A stretch of DNA of 64,000 nucleotides, taken from positions 147,276,419 through 147,340,418 of the forward strand of contig OZ020611.1 in assembly GCA_963971575.1 (NCBI GenBank). Direction: 5' to 3'. A program made the translations under genes and the position numbers. Numbering within the stretch: position 1 is the stretch's first letter; the number at the start of each line of letters is the position of its first letter. This DNA is from Liopterus haemorrhoidalis. Lineage: Eukaryota > Arthropoda > Insecta > Coleoptera > Dytiscidae. Below, in pieces: positions 9,151 through 19,813 of the stretch. Below the pieces are notes generated by a model. That model ran no database searches, had not been told where the DNA came from, and saw only the letters and a program-made list of their open reading frames with translations.

Positions 9151-9786
9151 TTGCAGGTAAAAGTAAAGAATAAGTGAGATATTTCAATACTTTAGTTTTA
9201 GGGTGTAAAGTTACTGTGTAATAACGTTACTACAAGACAAAATATTATAAAAAGTATAATGCCTTTCATTCATGATAGTAACTGACCTTGCTCATAGTGA
9301 CATATTTAGTGACTATTTTCATAGTAACTGAGTTACAGAATTGGTCTGTATATGAAATTGGAGACCATAAACAGTTATGAGCTCCCGGTCTATTTAAAAG
9401 AACGAGTCCAAATGCATTTTATTACTATATGATAGCAATAAATGGAAAAGTGGCCCAGCCAGGATTTGCGTTGGGGGGAGGGCAACAATGTGAATAAAAT
9501 TGGATTATAAATTCTCAAAAATATCTAGGAACATATTCAGATTGATGTTGCATAATGATTGGTAAAAAATTAGCGCCGCTGAAAAGGAATGAGATATTTG
9601 GGTAAAAAGGAACGGTTATTTTTTTTACTAATAATACAATGCCAATTTATCTGAATTTTGTCTTGAATTCTGGAAGAGATCTGTTTACATAAGTACGTGC
9701 TTCCGAAGTGGGAGAGTCTTCATTTGCAAAATTTCTCAAACTGACAAATTGTCTTTTTATATACCTATATTATAGGCTATTATTAT
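9151..9786. other. no recognisable gene
   Basis: AT-rich, many stops in all frames. A hAT-type fragment (GGCCCAGCCAGGATTTGCG, followed by a G-run) is visible at about 9452-9482. Confidence 0.5.
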
Positions 9787-9810
9787 CAGTGGCGACTGGT
9801 ACATAAGAGC

Positions 9811-10176
9811 CACTGGTGCACCCAGGGGAGGGGCCCGGTTCCTAACCCCCCCCCCCCCCAAGAAGGAAGGAAATAAAAATAAAAACACACAAACACACTA
9901 GAAAATAGAGATGAGGATCTTTTTTGTAGGTCGTCACTTGTATTTTAGAAGTGAGGACCCTTTTTTTTAGGTCATCACTTTGTATTTCCGAAGCGAGGAC
10001 CTTTTTTTAGGTCGTCACTTGTATTTTAAAAGTCAGGACCTTTTTTTTAGGTCATCACTTTGTATTTCCGAAGCGAGGACCTTTTTTTTAGATCATCTCT
10101 TGAAATATAGATGTGTATAATTTAAATAATTTTGTCTTCGGGCCCCCTCCAACAAAATTTCCTGGATGCGCCACTG
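9811..10176. mobile_element. hAT MITE with internal GAGGACCTTTTTT tandem repeat
   Basis: Termini CACTGGTGCACCCAGG and (reverse complement of right end) CAGTGGCGCATCCAGG, flanked by a perfect 8-bp duplication ATAAGAGC (9803-9810 and 10177-10184). The interior holds a poly-C run and about four 40-bp units (GAGGACCTTTTTTTAGGTC, ATCACTTTGTATTTCCGAAG) that resemble the internal repeat of the MITEs at 1689-2846. It sits in an older hAT-like sequence starting CAGTGGCGACTGG at 9787. Confidence 0.92.
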
Positions 10177-10397
10177 ATAAGAGCCACAGAGCTGCAGCAT
10201 CCTCAAAATTAAATGAATATAAATTCTTATGTTTTTTTTTCATTCTCTTTCTCTCTTTAAATTTACGTGTTCGTCGTGCGCAGAACAAATAGTTCGTTAG
10301 TTCTAATATACAGTGACTCGATGTGCTGCTTTTTTTGGCAGCACCAACTGCTTATTGTATAGCGGCGAATGGCACTGAGAGCGGGTAATGGTTGAAT

Positions 10398-10417
10398 ATA
10401 GGAGGTATACCTCCTAT
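10398..10417. repeat. perfect 20-bp palindrome
   Basis: ATAGGAGGTATACCTCCTAT. Just upstream, at about 10329-10351, is a hairpin GTGCTGC(T-run)GCAGCAC. Function unknown. Confidence 0.8.
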
Positions 10418-11399
10418 CGGAGCTGCAGCCGTTTGCAGTTAAAAGCTAGCGAAGTGTACGTTTGACTACAGATATTTTTATATTTTTAATATTTCATTAT
10501 TTTTTATGGAGTTGTGTGCATGCAAAAAATATTGAAATTCAAATTATTTAATTTAAAAAATAGAAGATGGTTATATCTTGTGCAAAAACTAATAACTAAT
10601 ACATATTAAATCATAAAATGTTAAATTTCTTTAATTTATTATTTATTTGAAGTACAGGATATCAAGGACAATTTCAAATTTTTAAAAAAGAATATACCAT
10701 ATGCCATATTTGTTATCTTTGAATAGAGCTTTTGAAAAGAAATAACTTTTACTTAAACATATTTTTAATTTCTTTTACGGTAGACAAAATATTTTCAAAT
10801 TTTTATATCATGATTATATTCCATATAACGGCTTGAAATTAAAATATTTTTATTTAATAGTGTTCAAAGTGCCTTCCATTTTGATTAAAACACTTTCGCA
10901 ACTTTACTCTTCAGTTATCTGTAGCCAACATAATACTGAATGCCTAGGAATATTTGTTCTATATTCACATCAAAATCAAAACATTTTTGATAATCATTTT
11001 TATTCGTTATTTGAGTACTAAAAGCTTCCATTTATTTTTTTTTAAACAAAATTTAAATAAAATGCCAAAAATCCGAGCATTTTTTCTGCATTTGCTTCGT
11101 ATTCAAGTCTTCATTAGATTAATAAGAAATATATTGATAAATAGATTTTAAATTTCAGAAACGTATTTCCCATTATTAACAATGTGTTGTTTGTTTTATA
11201 TGTATTTCATTACTAGTGTAGTGTGGTGTTCAAAACTCGGTCCTCAACTGTTAAATATATTTTATTATATTTTAAATGTAAAAAAAAAAAAACTCACACG
11301 AGCTTAATCCATAACATTATTAGCCATAATTTAGCCATGAATTGAAAAATAATTAATTTTTCTACACAAAAACTGCAATATTTTTCATAAACGCAATCG
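10418..11399. other. AT-rich intergenic sequence
   Basis: No homology or repeat recognised. Frames of 60-65 codons at 10833-11151 have the composition expected from AT-rich noise. Confidence 0.5.
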
Positions 11400-12128
11400 G
11401 ATCAAAAATTCCTCTCGTATGTTTCCGGCTCATATCAATATATATTACCTATAATTTTTTTAGATTTTTAGTTTAACCTTTTTAGGTATAAGGGGGTGGG
11501 ACAAGAACTTTTTTAGCACATTTTTGGCTAAAATCGTGTTAAAAAAGACGAATTTAAAAAAAATACTTTCTGTTCCTTAATCTACGGCCTAAAAGCTTTC
11601 TTTCGATATCATAAAATAATTTTTTTATCTACGACACAAAAAATCGACATTTTTCGAAAAACTAACCTGATTAAAAATTGCTGTTGAACTATTCTGGTTT
11701 CCATCAATGTTCATTATGGAGATTTTTTTCAGATTTTTAGATTTACCCCTCTGAGAGATAGGGTGGGGACAAAAGTTTTTTGACATATTTTTGGAAAAAT
11801 CCCATAAAAAAAATCAAAAAAAAATTGCTTGTCGTTCCACGCATTAAGAGGTTTCATTTGATTCGCCACTCAAAAATTAAAAAAAAATATTTTTTTTTTT
11901 ATTAAATACATAATTGTTTATATTTATTTCGGGATGTGTTTTTTTGAACTCTCAGTATTTTTCCTATATGTGGGTCAAAGAGTTGTATAAGCATGCCAAA
12001 TTTCAACTTTCTATGTTAAGCCATTTGGCTAAAATTTCTACCATACAGACAGACAGACTAACAGACATATGGGTGACGTTATAAGGGTTTTTTTGGTGGT
12101 CATACCTACAAAATCCTAAAACGATTCG
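11400..12128 (+). repeat. Helitron-like family E
   Basis: Two internal units of about 270 bp each contain CAATATATATTAC/CAATGTTCATTATGG and a GGGGTGGGACAAGAACTTTT-type segment. The right part reads TATAAGCATGCCAAATTTCA, CAGACAGACAGAC, TATAAGGGTTTTTTTGGTGG. The same right part recurs at 17150-17390, and its last segment recurs at 17866-17950 next to a Helitron-type 3' end, which is why I group it with Helitrons. Confidence 0.5.
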
Positions 12129-12825
12129 TTCCCGTATACCTACGTAAGAAGTAGAAAATCACTCCCGAAAATTTGAATAGCGAGAGGCATATTGTTTTCT
12201 ATGGCCCCATATAAATAACTGAAGGGCCCAACCGGTCTGGGAGTCCGAGTGCCTTTCACACACTGCAGTCCCGATGTGACCACACGTATTTGTTGCCGAA
12301 CATTTGGCGTCCAGTTTTTCGACCATACTGCTTGATTGTACTTCAAGCCTGCTACGAAATTGCTTTTATAAATAATTTTATAAATTTGTTTAAATAATAT
12401 CGAGTAAAAAACATGTGTCTCATTCTTTAAGGAATATATTTTGCATATTTTTGGAAATATATTTATAAAAACAGAAAGACTTTTTGGAATATATATTTGA
12501 ACAGACGGTATCAAGTTGAATATTCAATTTCGCTTCAAAAACGCGCCAAAAAGTAAACATTCATAATTGTATTCAAGCATAAAACACGTAAATATAATTT
12601 AATGAGTTTTTTTTGTACTCCTTTTTTATAACCAAAGAACGAAAGTTGGTCAAAAGTATTGACATACAAAACACTGCCAGTAAAAAGTACAGTAACATTT
12701 TTCAAAAGAGAACAAGTTAAAACTTAACGTACATAACTATTTAAAATTATCATAAAATTGTTAAAAACATAAATTGTAAGAATAATTTACCATAGTTTTA
12801 ATCTGGCAACATTGGTATTCATTTA
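12129..12825. other. intergenic sequence, nothing assigned
   Basis: A 124-codon minus-strand frame (12140-12514) shows no domain, no splice or start context, and is half AT-rich; I regard it as chance. The rest is AT-rich. Confidence 0.5.
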
Positions 12826-12879
12826 ATGGCAAACAGTAAGGTCGTGGTGAAAGTGGACCTACAACGTGTAAAGATGTGA
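12826..12879 (+). other. possible upstream ORF (17 codons)
   Basis: ATG at 12826 to TGA at 12879 in the presumed leader of the exon at 12893. If the exon is real, this uORF could lower its translation. Confidence 0.25.
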
Positions 12880-12892
12880 AGACTACCTCAAT

Positions 12893-13015
12893 ATGACTTC
12901 GATTTTTGAAAGAAACAACTCAAACTATAAATATGTGCCATTAAAAACTGAAGAACTATTTTCTGAAACACCATATTGTGACGAAGACATTGAAAACATG
13001 CGATTCGAGATGCAG
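12893..13015 (+). CDS. candidate first coding exon, product unknown
   Basis: From ATG 12893 there are 41 codons beginning MTSIFERNNSNYKYVPLK and ending CDEDIENMRFEMQ, followed directly by the consensus donor CAG|GTAAGA, phase 0. The composition (many D/E/N, balanced codon use) is unlike the surrounding AT-rich noise. The acidic, hydrophilic N-terminus would suit a cytoplasmic tail, but I do not recognise the protein. No downstream exon was identified in the window, so either introns are long or the gene is broken by transposons. Confidence 0.4.
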
Positions 13016-13616
13016 GTAAGAAGTTTTATTGTTAACATTACTAATTAACTTATTTTAAAGTTGATTTCATAAAATCTTGAGGTTAATTTTACAAGTAAAG
13101 TGTTACCTGAGTTAGTTTTAATATAACTGTGAATAATGTTGATTATGTTGTTTTCTTTTTGTGTTTATAACTAAGATTTTGTTCACTAAAGACAATTTAG
13201 CGTAGTGTATTCCCCACCTGCTCCCTCCACATTCATTGACGGTGTTCCCTTTGGTAGCAAAACGAGAGCGGTCTGAACGAAGCATAGCGCAGTATTATAT
13301 CAGATTCTGTTATAGCGGGACGTAGAAATATACAAAAGCTTAACTTACGACGAGCTTCTAAACGTAAACAAAACTTTTTATACAACTAACTTCAACTAAT
13401 ACGGTTTAAATAAAGTGATGTAGTTTTTATTAAAAAATATAAATCTTGTTTTTAGTGTTTGGATAAAATTAATTAATTATAGAAAGCTTAAAACTTTAAT
13501 TCGAGGTCATATTTTGAACTGAGTGGTTAATCGTAATACTGTTTATTTTTATGAGATGTTTACTAACTAAGCTTCGTTATTTGTAATTGTTATAATACTG
13601 TTTGTAAACAAGAACA
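13016..13616. other. intron or intergenic sequence
   Basis: AT-rich except 13193-13330, which is richer in GC (CCACCTGCTCCCTCCACATT) and could be a promoter for a transcript starting before the exon at 13617. No coding frame. Confidence 0.35.
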
Positions 13617-13676
13617 ATGGTTAATACAAGACAGACGAACGGCAATTCTTCGTTAGAAATTGCTCAAAGCAGTCAG
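13617..13676 (+). CDS. candidate short first exon (MVNTRQTNG...), product unknown
   Basis: 20 codons, MVNTRQTNGNSSLEIAQSSQ, ending at a strong donor CAG|GTAAGT, phase 0. MVNTR-type starts occur in many transposon-derived proteins, so this may belong to an old element and not a host gene. No acceptor partner was recognised. Confidence 0.3.
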
Positions 13677-13722
13677 GTAAGTCACAGTTATTTTAAATTG
13701 GGAAATATCTATTAAATTACTA

Positions 13723-13869
13723 ATGACCGGTTGCTAAAGAACGAGTTAAACGTTTGAACCCGGGTTATTTCTTACTCAAGTTAAAATGATATGTTTTGTA
13801 TGTTGTGTAGACTCGAGTTAGGGATAACTTGAGTTAAAATACTTAACTCGTTCATTAGCAATCGCCTAT
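13723..13869. repeat. small MITE with imperfect 50-bp inverted repeats
   Basis: The left arm GGTTGCTAAAGAACGAGTTA and right arm (reverse complement) GATTGCTAATGAACGAGTTA continue as imperfect inverted copies (ACTCAAG... / ...CTTGAGT) around a short centre. Target duplication unclear. Confidence 0.7.
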
Positions 13870-14512
13870 AACAGTGGTTACCACGCTTTTTCGGTTCCCT
13901 GCGCTTTTAGTGTATCAGAATTTTTCAGAAGCGCCCGAAGTCAAAACATAACGCAGTTGGCACTTATTAGATGGATATAATAGGTATCAACTAAATATGT
14001 TTTTGTGGTGCCTCACATAGGAATAAAACACGTGATATATATTTAAAACTAGTAAATTCATCAAAATATGCGCGCTCATATTCAAATACCCTCTTAGAGC
14101 AGAGCCGTTTTTACCTTCAAAGCCGAATGAAGCTCTTACCTGGAAAAAGAGCGGCTCTTTTATCTTGAATAGAAAAATATTACAGTTTTCTATAATTTAT
14201 TGCATTTTGTTTTACTGCAATATTACTAATAATTATGTAATTTCAATACATATTGTTGTAGCGGGAAACGAATTGTGATGCGTGATGATACATGTCTACT
14301 GATTAAAAGGAAAACAAAAATTGTTAGTTTTTTGTGCCCACAAACAAACAAAATACCCATGTAAAATTCATAGTTTTTCGAATCTTATATCCGGAGAACT
14401 GGTGTCAATTGAGAAATGACACGCTCGAATACTGGTGGCCAAATTATTGTACTAAGTACAGCAGTACTGTTTGCGCTTATTACGTGTATTTTAGTGTAAA
14501 ATTTTTGTTACA
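13870..14512. other. intergenic, transposon-end fragments
   Basis: A hAT-type end fragment CAGTGGTTACCACGC begins at about 13873. A GAGC/GCTC-rich segment at 14093-14160 looks like another decayed end. No gene. Confidence 0.4.
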
Positions 14513-14834
14513 ATGTCGACTGAAGTTCTGAAAAACTATAAAAGCAGAACAAGTTGTAATATTTTTGGATGTCTTTCAAGAAAGAACAAAGATAGGCACC
14601 TTAGTTTGTTTTAAGCAAAATGGAGGGAAAGTTAATATTAAGTGCAAATTGATAAAATATTTGGATATGTACAGGGGGAAGACGTGGAAATATGTTTCGA
14701 GTTCCGACAAAAAAGTAACCGATACTACGCGAGTTTGTTCATTGCATTTTTCACGTGATGATCGCAGAAAAACAAAACTAGACTATTATGCATGCACCTG
14801 CTTTACAGGTGCAAGTTGCAGTTTTAACTTTTAG
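14513..14834 (+). pseudogene. THAP-domain protein fragment, frameshifted
   Basis: From ATG 14513 one frame reads MSTEVLKNYKSRTSCNIFGC and SRKNKDRHLSLF, which fits the C2 half of a THAP zinc finger (C..xxC, then hydrophobic F). After a frameshift at about 14612 the other frame continues KLIKYLDMYRGKTW and RVCSLHFSRDD, matching the conserved W and the C..HF signature. THAP fingers are DNA-binding modules found in P-element transposases and in host regulators. No downstream transposase or other domain is visible, and the frame ends at 14834. Confidence 0.6.
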
Positions 14835-15280
14835 TTGCTCCTATAACTAAAACTAATATTATTTCATGAGGCACTAAAGATAATGCACTTGTTTGTAAAC
14901 AGAATACATATATTGTAAATTTAGATGATTGACACTCAGCTTCTAATGTACCACATAAAATTACGTGACCGGCATTTAACACCTGCTAACCTACAAATTA
15001 CACTTCAATAAATCTACTGAAACAAAACTTTAAATACCGTTATTTGATGCCCATTTCTGTTAAATGTATATACCGCAATACATGTGTAGCGCTTAAAAAT
15101 TCAAAAAATTTGCAAATGTTTAGTTGCCTTTTAATAAAAACAGTTTTTTGACCCTGTAAAAAATGTTTAGACTTTACAAACACATCGCACGAAAAATATA
15201 AAATTTGTAACTACCGAAAAAAGAAAATATATATATTTAGTAGAGTATCAAATACAAGTTCTTTAATATGTGGATTAATG
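14835..15280. other. AT-rich intergenic sequence
   Basis: No gene or recognisable repeat. Confidence 0.5.
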
Positions 15281-15720
15281 AACAAAAGTTTTTTTTCTGA
15301 AAAAGATATTTGAATATGTATTTCGTCAAAAATGTGTCAAAAAAACTTTTGTCCACCACCCATTTTCCAGAGGGCCGGTTGAAAAATCTGAAAAGCTAAG
15401 AGTAATGCATATTGATATAATCCGGAAAAGCAGTCTTGGAATTTTTGATCCGATTATTTTTTTCAAAAGTTATCAAATTTTTTGTATTGTTCAAAAAAAA
15501 TGTTTATTAACTTTGATAACAGATTAACAAACAAAAAACAAATTTGAAATATATTTTCATTTAGACGTGTCCTTTGCCAAAAATGTGGTCCTCCATCATA
15601 TTTCCTCAGGGGGATTGTTTTAAAAGTCTGCAAAATTCAGAGTAATACTTATTGATGTGAACCAGAATAGTAACAAAAAATAAATGAATAATGTTGGGAG
15701 ATTCTACCTTATCCACCGTA
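15281..15720 (-). repeat. family E repeat, inverted orientation
   Basis: Segments such as AAACTTTTGTCCACCACCC and AATGCATATTGATATAATCC are the reverse complement of the 270-bp units at 11400-11960; two units are present. Confidence 0.5.
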
Positions 15721-16975
15721 TTCACCAGACATATCTCCAGCTGATTTCAATTCTTTTTATCTTAGTATAATTATATGCGAAACAAAAAATTTGTTTTTCT
15801 TTTAGTCTTTATTTTTAAATTGATTTACACTATTATTAACATGCCATTTCAAGTTAAGTACTACAAATGGTAGATACTGTAATGTACATATGAATATTTC
15901 TGATTATTTAAAATATCTGTCTAAACATAGTTTTACATCAAATGAGTTTGTACAAGTAAGAAAAATTGCTAGCCTTCATTTCTTGCAACCAGGAAAGCAC
16001 AAAAGACAAATTGGTTGCATAGTTTTACTATAATTAGTGTAAGAAAAGGCTAGTTATTAAATGTCAATTAGAAACTGACTTAACTATGAAAGATTTACGT
16101 TATTTTTTCAAAATTTCTCTTTCTTTACAAGTTATTTTAAATACACTTTTTAATGAATTTTTAGGGTATTGTAGTTATGACCAAAAAACTTTTATAACGT
16201 CACTCATCACTCATGTGTAGAGACCGGATTGTTATGCATTTGCCTATTTTCAATTTTTATCGAATTGCACTGAAATAAAAATAAGTGCATTTCACACAAT
16301 TTCTTATCGTTATATGCAAATTAATTTTTGTCTATTTTAACTAATTTTTATATTTTATTGCCCGAACTAAGAATTTTAGTGCCTAAATTAGGCTTTAACA
16401 TTTTTTTTATCTATGTCAAGGTGTTACATTTTTAAAGAAATATATTAATTTTAGTTAGGGAGTTAGTTTTTTTTTTTATTAAGTTTAGTTAGTCAAGTTA
16501 GGGAGTCCATAGAATGTATTTGTGTTACATTGCTACCTGCATTTCATATGAATTTTGAAAGACAGAAGCTTTTCCATCTTTAAACTGTCCAGACAATTTT
16601 GCAATTTCCAATTTTGGTCAGAGCCGTACCAATGTTTTTAGCGCTCTTGGCAAATAAATTAATTTAACCTAAAATAGCTCCCTTTTTTTATCTTTTTTCA
16701 TTTTATTTAAGGAGGGCATTATTTTAATTTTAATAGACAGTGATGGTCTAAAAGAAACGTCGTCATTTCTGCAATACAAGTGATGACAAAACATGAAAGG
16801 TTTTCACTTTTAAAAGACAAGTGATCACTAAAAAAAAGGACAAATACTTTGTAGTAATCACGGCAAAATGAACGATATTTTTAAAATAATTTATCGTCTG
16901 TTAATCATATAATAAGACTGGTTATTAAATTTACGCTCTTAAAAATTAAATGCAACATTTGTCAAAATATAACTA
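15721..16975. other. AT-rich intergenic sequence
   Basis: No coding frame. A GTTAGGGAGTTAG / AGTTAGTCAAGTTAGGGAGT motif occurs at 16453-16505. Nothing else recognised. Confidence 0.5.
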
Positions 16976-17120
16976 GAATTTTGACAAAATAATTGTAACA
17001 TAATAAAAATGAAAAAAAAAAAAAACAAAAAATAAAAATCACTCCGTACTTGAAACCCTAAGTTACCAGCGAATTTTAGCTTACGACACCAGTGCTCTAA
17101 CCACTACGCTATCGTACGCC
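16976..17120 (-). repeat. tRNA-derived SINE candidate
   Basis: On the minus strand, GCGTACGATAGCGTAGTGG contains a good pol III A box (TAGCGTAGTGG). About 45 bases further, GGGTTTCAAGTAC fits a B box. The downstream part runs into an A/T-rich tail (A-run at 17011-17024 on the plus strand). The cloverleaf is imperfect, so it is tRNA-like and not a working tRNA. Confidence 0.5.
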
Positions 17121-17149
17121 TTGCATGTGGGTGTCTTACGTTGGTATAA

Positions 17150-17390
17150 CTTTTGTACTTTGTGAACCAAAAACCACAAAAAATGCGTTATTTTCCGAAA
17201 AAATTCCTGTTGTACTATTTCGCTTCACACCAATATACATTACTTAGAATTTTGTATAAGCATGCCAAATTTCAACTCTCTAGGTTTAGCCGTTTGGCTA
17301 CAATTTTTACCGAACAGACAGACAGACAGACTGATGACAAAATGACGGTATAAGGGTTTTTTGGTGATACCTACAAAACCCTAAAAAGGT
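17150..17390 (+). repeat. family E repeat, right part
   Basis: Shares TATAAGCATGCCAAATTTCA, TTTAGCCGTTTGGCTAC, CAGACAGACAGACAG and TATAAGGGTTTTTTGGTG with 11970-12120. A perfect 10-bp-arm hairpin (ATCACTTGTA-AAA-TACAAGTGAT) follows at 17392-17414. Confidence 0.6.
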
Positions 17391-17865
17391 CATCACTTGT
17401 AAAATACAAGTGATGTCCTAAAACAAAAACGCACGATGGCGCCTCTGGCACTTGGCCCAATGCCAGAGCGTTGCTACGGCTCTGATTTTAGTTATCACAT
17501 CTTGGTCATGTGACAAAAAATAAAATCGTGGGGCGGCCATAAAAGAAATGGCCTACAATCCTCTAAAATATTTTGTATATGTATTTCCATCTAATCATAT
17601 AAAATGCAAGTGTATTTCATGCTAAAAAATCATTCTATGTTTAAAAAATATCAGTTTACTTTTTAATTTTCTTCAAGTTTATTTAAATTTATAAAAACCA
17701 TATACGTACAAACCTTACAATCAGAGGTACTACACTTGTACCGCTATCCGGCAGATTCCATATACAGTATAAATAGTCGGCGGCTGATTAATCAGTATCG
17801 ACTAATTAAGGCATGGCCAGTTAATCGATAATCGGCCAATTTGCTTATTGGTGCAACCCTAGTTA
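17391..17865. mobile_element. insertion within family E, ending in a GGTGCAACCCTA hAT-like terminus
   Basis: The family E sequence breaks at 17390 and resumes at 17866 (GGGTTTTTTGGTGGTCATAC). The insert ends with palindromic ATCGATTA/CGATAATCGG motifs and GGTGCAACCCTA, a hAT-like end. The left terminus and target duplication are not clear, and more than one insertion may be involved. Confidence 0.4.
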
Positions 17866-17950
17866 CTAGGGTTTTTTGGTGGTCATACAAAGCCTTAAAA
17901 AATGTAGGTCAGTAACAACGAATTGTCCCGAGCGAAGTCGGGGCAGCTAG
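17866..17950 (+). mobile_element. Helitron 3' end
   Basis: Stem-loop CCCGA-GCGAAG-TCGGG (about 17927-17942) followed by GCAG and CTAG|T at 17947-17951, the standard Helitron 3' terminus. Confidence 0.75.
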
Positions 17951-18650
17951 TATAAGATATAAGAGCGAAATTGTTGATTAACGTGCCAGGAATAAAATAA
18001 ATAGACATATAGTGGAACATGCTTGATCAGTTGCGATTGTCTACATTCCAAATGCGTTATTTTGAAAGTGAATATATGAAAGTTGGTCAACTCTTACTAT
18101 TCAGACTTACACTCTGACATACCATATTGAAATAAATGTCGAATAACTACATATATATACATATTTGTTTAATCTTTTTCTTTTATTGTTTTTGTGCTTC
18201 AGTAAAAGTTACTATTAGGCACCTTAATTAATATAATATTTGGTGTAGAAATACCTATAAAGACAGTGGCGGTATTAGAAGATAATCCATGTGGTATGAG
18301 CGAAGAACATATATCGGTTTGGACCTTTTTTTTATGCAGGGGAAACTTTATATATGCGCCGGTTGGGCTCTTGAATTTCTTCCCAGTAGTGTCGGACTCA
18401 CCAGATACGCGGCATATCGTCTAAAAACCTTGTGTGGCTCCTGGATGTATATATATAATTGAACCTGAACCTAAAACCGAACCGAAATTTACATATTCCT
18501 TATAAATATCCAAATACGCATACAACTGAAAAAATGCTTAGAATAACATAGATTTTTTAAGCTGAGATCGAATTTAAAATTCTGAGATGCCTTAAGCGTA
18601 GGAGTTCTGCTTTCGCACTATCATCATGCCAAGCTACGTGAAAATTTGGG
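17951..18650. other. intergenic sequence
   Basis: AT-rich. A hAT-type end CAGTGGCGGTATTAG begins at about 18263. No gene. Confidence 0.4.
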
Positions 18651-18860
18651 TTGCACCGATTAATCGGTAGATAATCGGCAATCGGCCGATTATTATTATT
18701 ATTGTTAGACACGTATGCTGGAGCAAGAGTAGCAAGCCTAAATTCAATTATTCTTCCTTTTTTTTATTGCGACGAAATACTATTCGTAATAATAATAATT
18801 ATCGGTAATCGGAAATCGACTAGTTTACTAAAAATGATTATTTTGCGAATATCGTCTTAT
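18651..18860. repeat. hAT-like terminus with ATCGGCCGAT repeats
   Basis: GGGTTGCACCGATTAATCGG begins the segment, followed by AATCGGCAATCGGCCGATTA, a (TTA)n run, and GGTAATCGGAAATCGAC at the far side. The terminus matches the end at 17850-17862 in inverse orientation. Confidence 0.5.
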
Positions 18861-19450
18861 AATTATCTGAAACATGTAGAAACCAAATAAGAAAAAAACT
18901 GATGTAGCCCGCAATTTTATTTATATATTATAGATTGAAATGCTTTATTGACTATTTGTTAGAAATAATTGTGTATTAAATAAGAAACACAAGAAACACA
19001 AACCAATAATGTTTTAAATTGCGATTTTCTGCTGAATTCAGTTGTTGAGGGAACTCATCTGCGTAAACAAACAATGCTTCACAAAAACAATTTGTTTGAT
19101 AAAGAAAGGAATTCAAATTAATTGTTTGTTTTGTGCAAATGAGGTATTATTTAATTTGTAAACTATGATCAAATATTTCGCTAGACGTAATACGTTTCCT
19201 GTTATTATTTTTGCATAATTTTATTACGACGATTATATTATTGGTCATCCGAAGAATAATACCAGTATTTGCCAATAGTTATTTTCTAATTACCACATTT
19301 TTATTTGAAGTATAATGGTAGTTGTCAAATATGTTTGAATTTAAAATAGACTAGTATTTTAATGCCAATAAAATAATGAATTTTGATAAGAATTTAATTT
19401 TTATATGCTAAGACAAAAATAATAAATGCTAATAATAATATGCTAAGAGA
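18861..19450. other. AT-rich intergenic sequence
   Basis: No gene. AATAAT-rich at 19410-19460. Confidence 0.5.
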
Positions 19451-19813
19451 AATAATATATATATAAAATCGCTGAGTTGTGTCAGATGTCCTTCCAGAGG
19501 TTTTTTTGCGTACTTCCCGGTGACCTAGAAAGGTGAAATTTGGCATGCGGTTTCCTGGGAATGTTCTCAGGATGAGAAAAACCTAGACCTAAACCTAGAA
19601 AATTCGAAAAGGAGGCGAGCCTGCGATCCAAAAAAGTTCTCATGCTATCTTAATGGGACAAAAATTGGAAGTTTGTTCGATTGCGTTAAAATTAAATATC
19701 TGGAGGTCTTCGTGACTCCTAAATACGATCCTGTTATTAGTTTTTCGAAATTTTGATTATCTACTCCGAAATCGGTACCCCGAATAATAGCTTAAAATTC
19801 CAAAATCGTTTTT

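Noticed and set aside
12140..12514. 124-codon minus-strand ORF
   Set aside because: No domain, no splice or promoter context, AT-rich composition at one end; treated as chance.
17041..17120. Functional tRNA gene
   Set aside because: A and B boxes are recognisable, but the acceptor and anticodon stems do not pair well and an A-rich tail follows; a SINE head is more likely.
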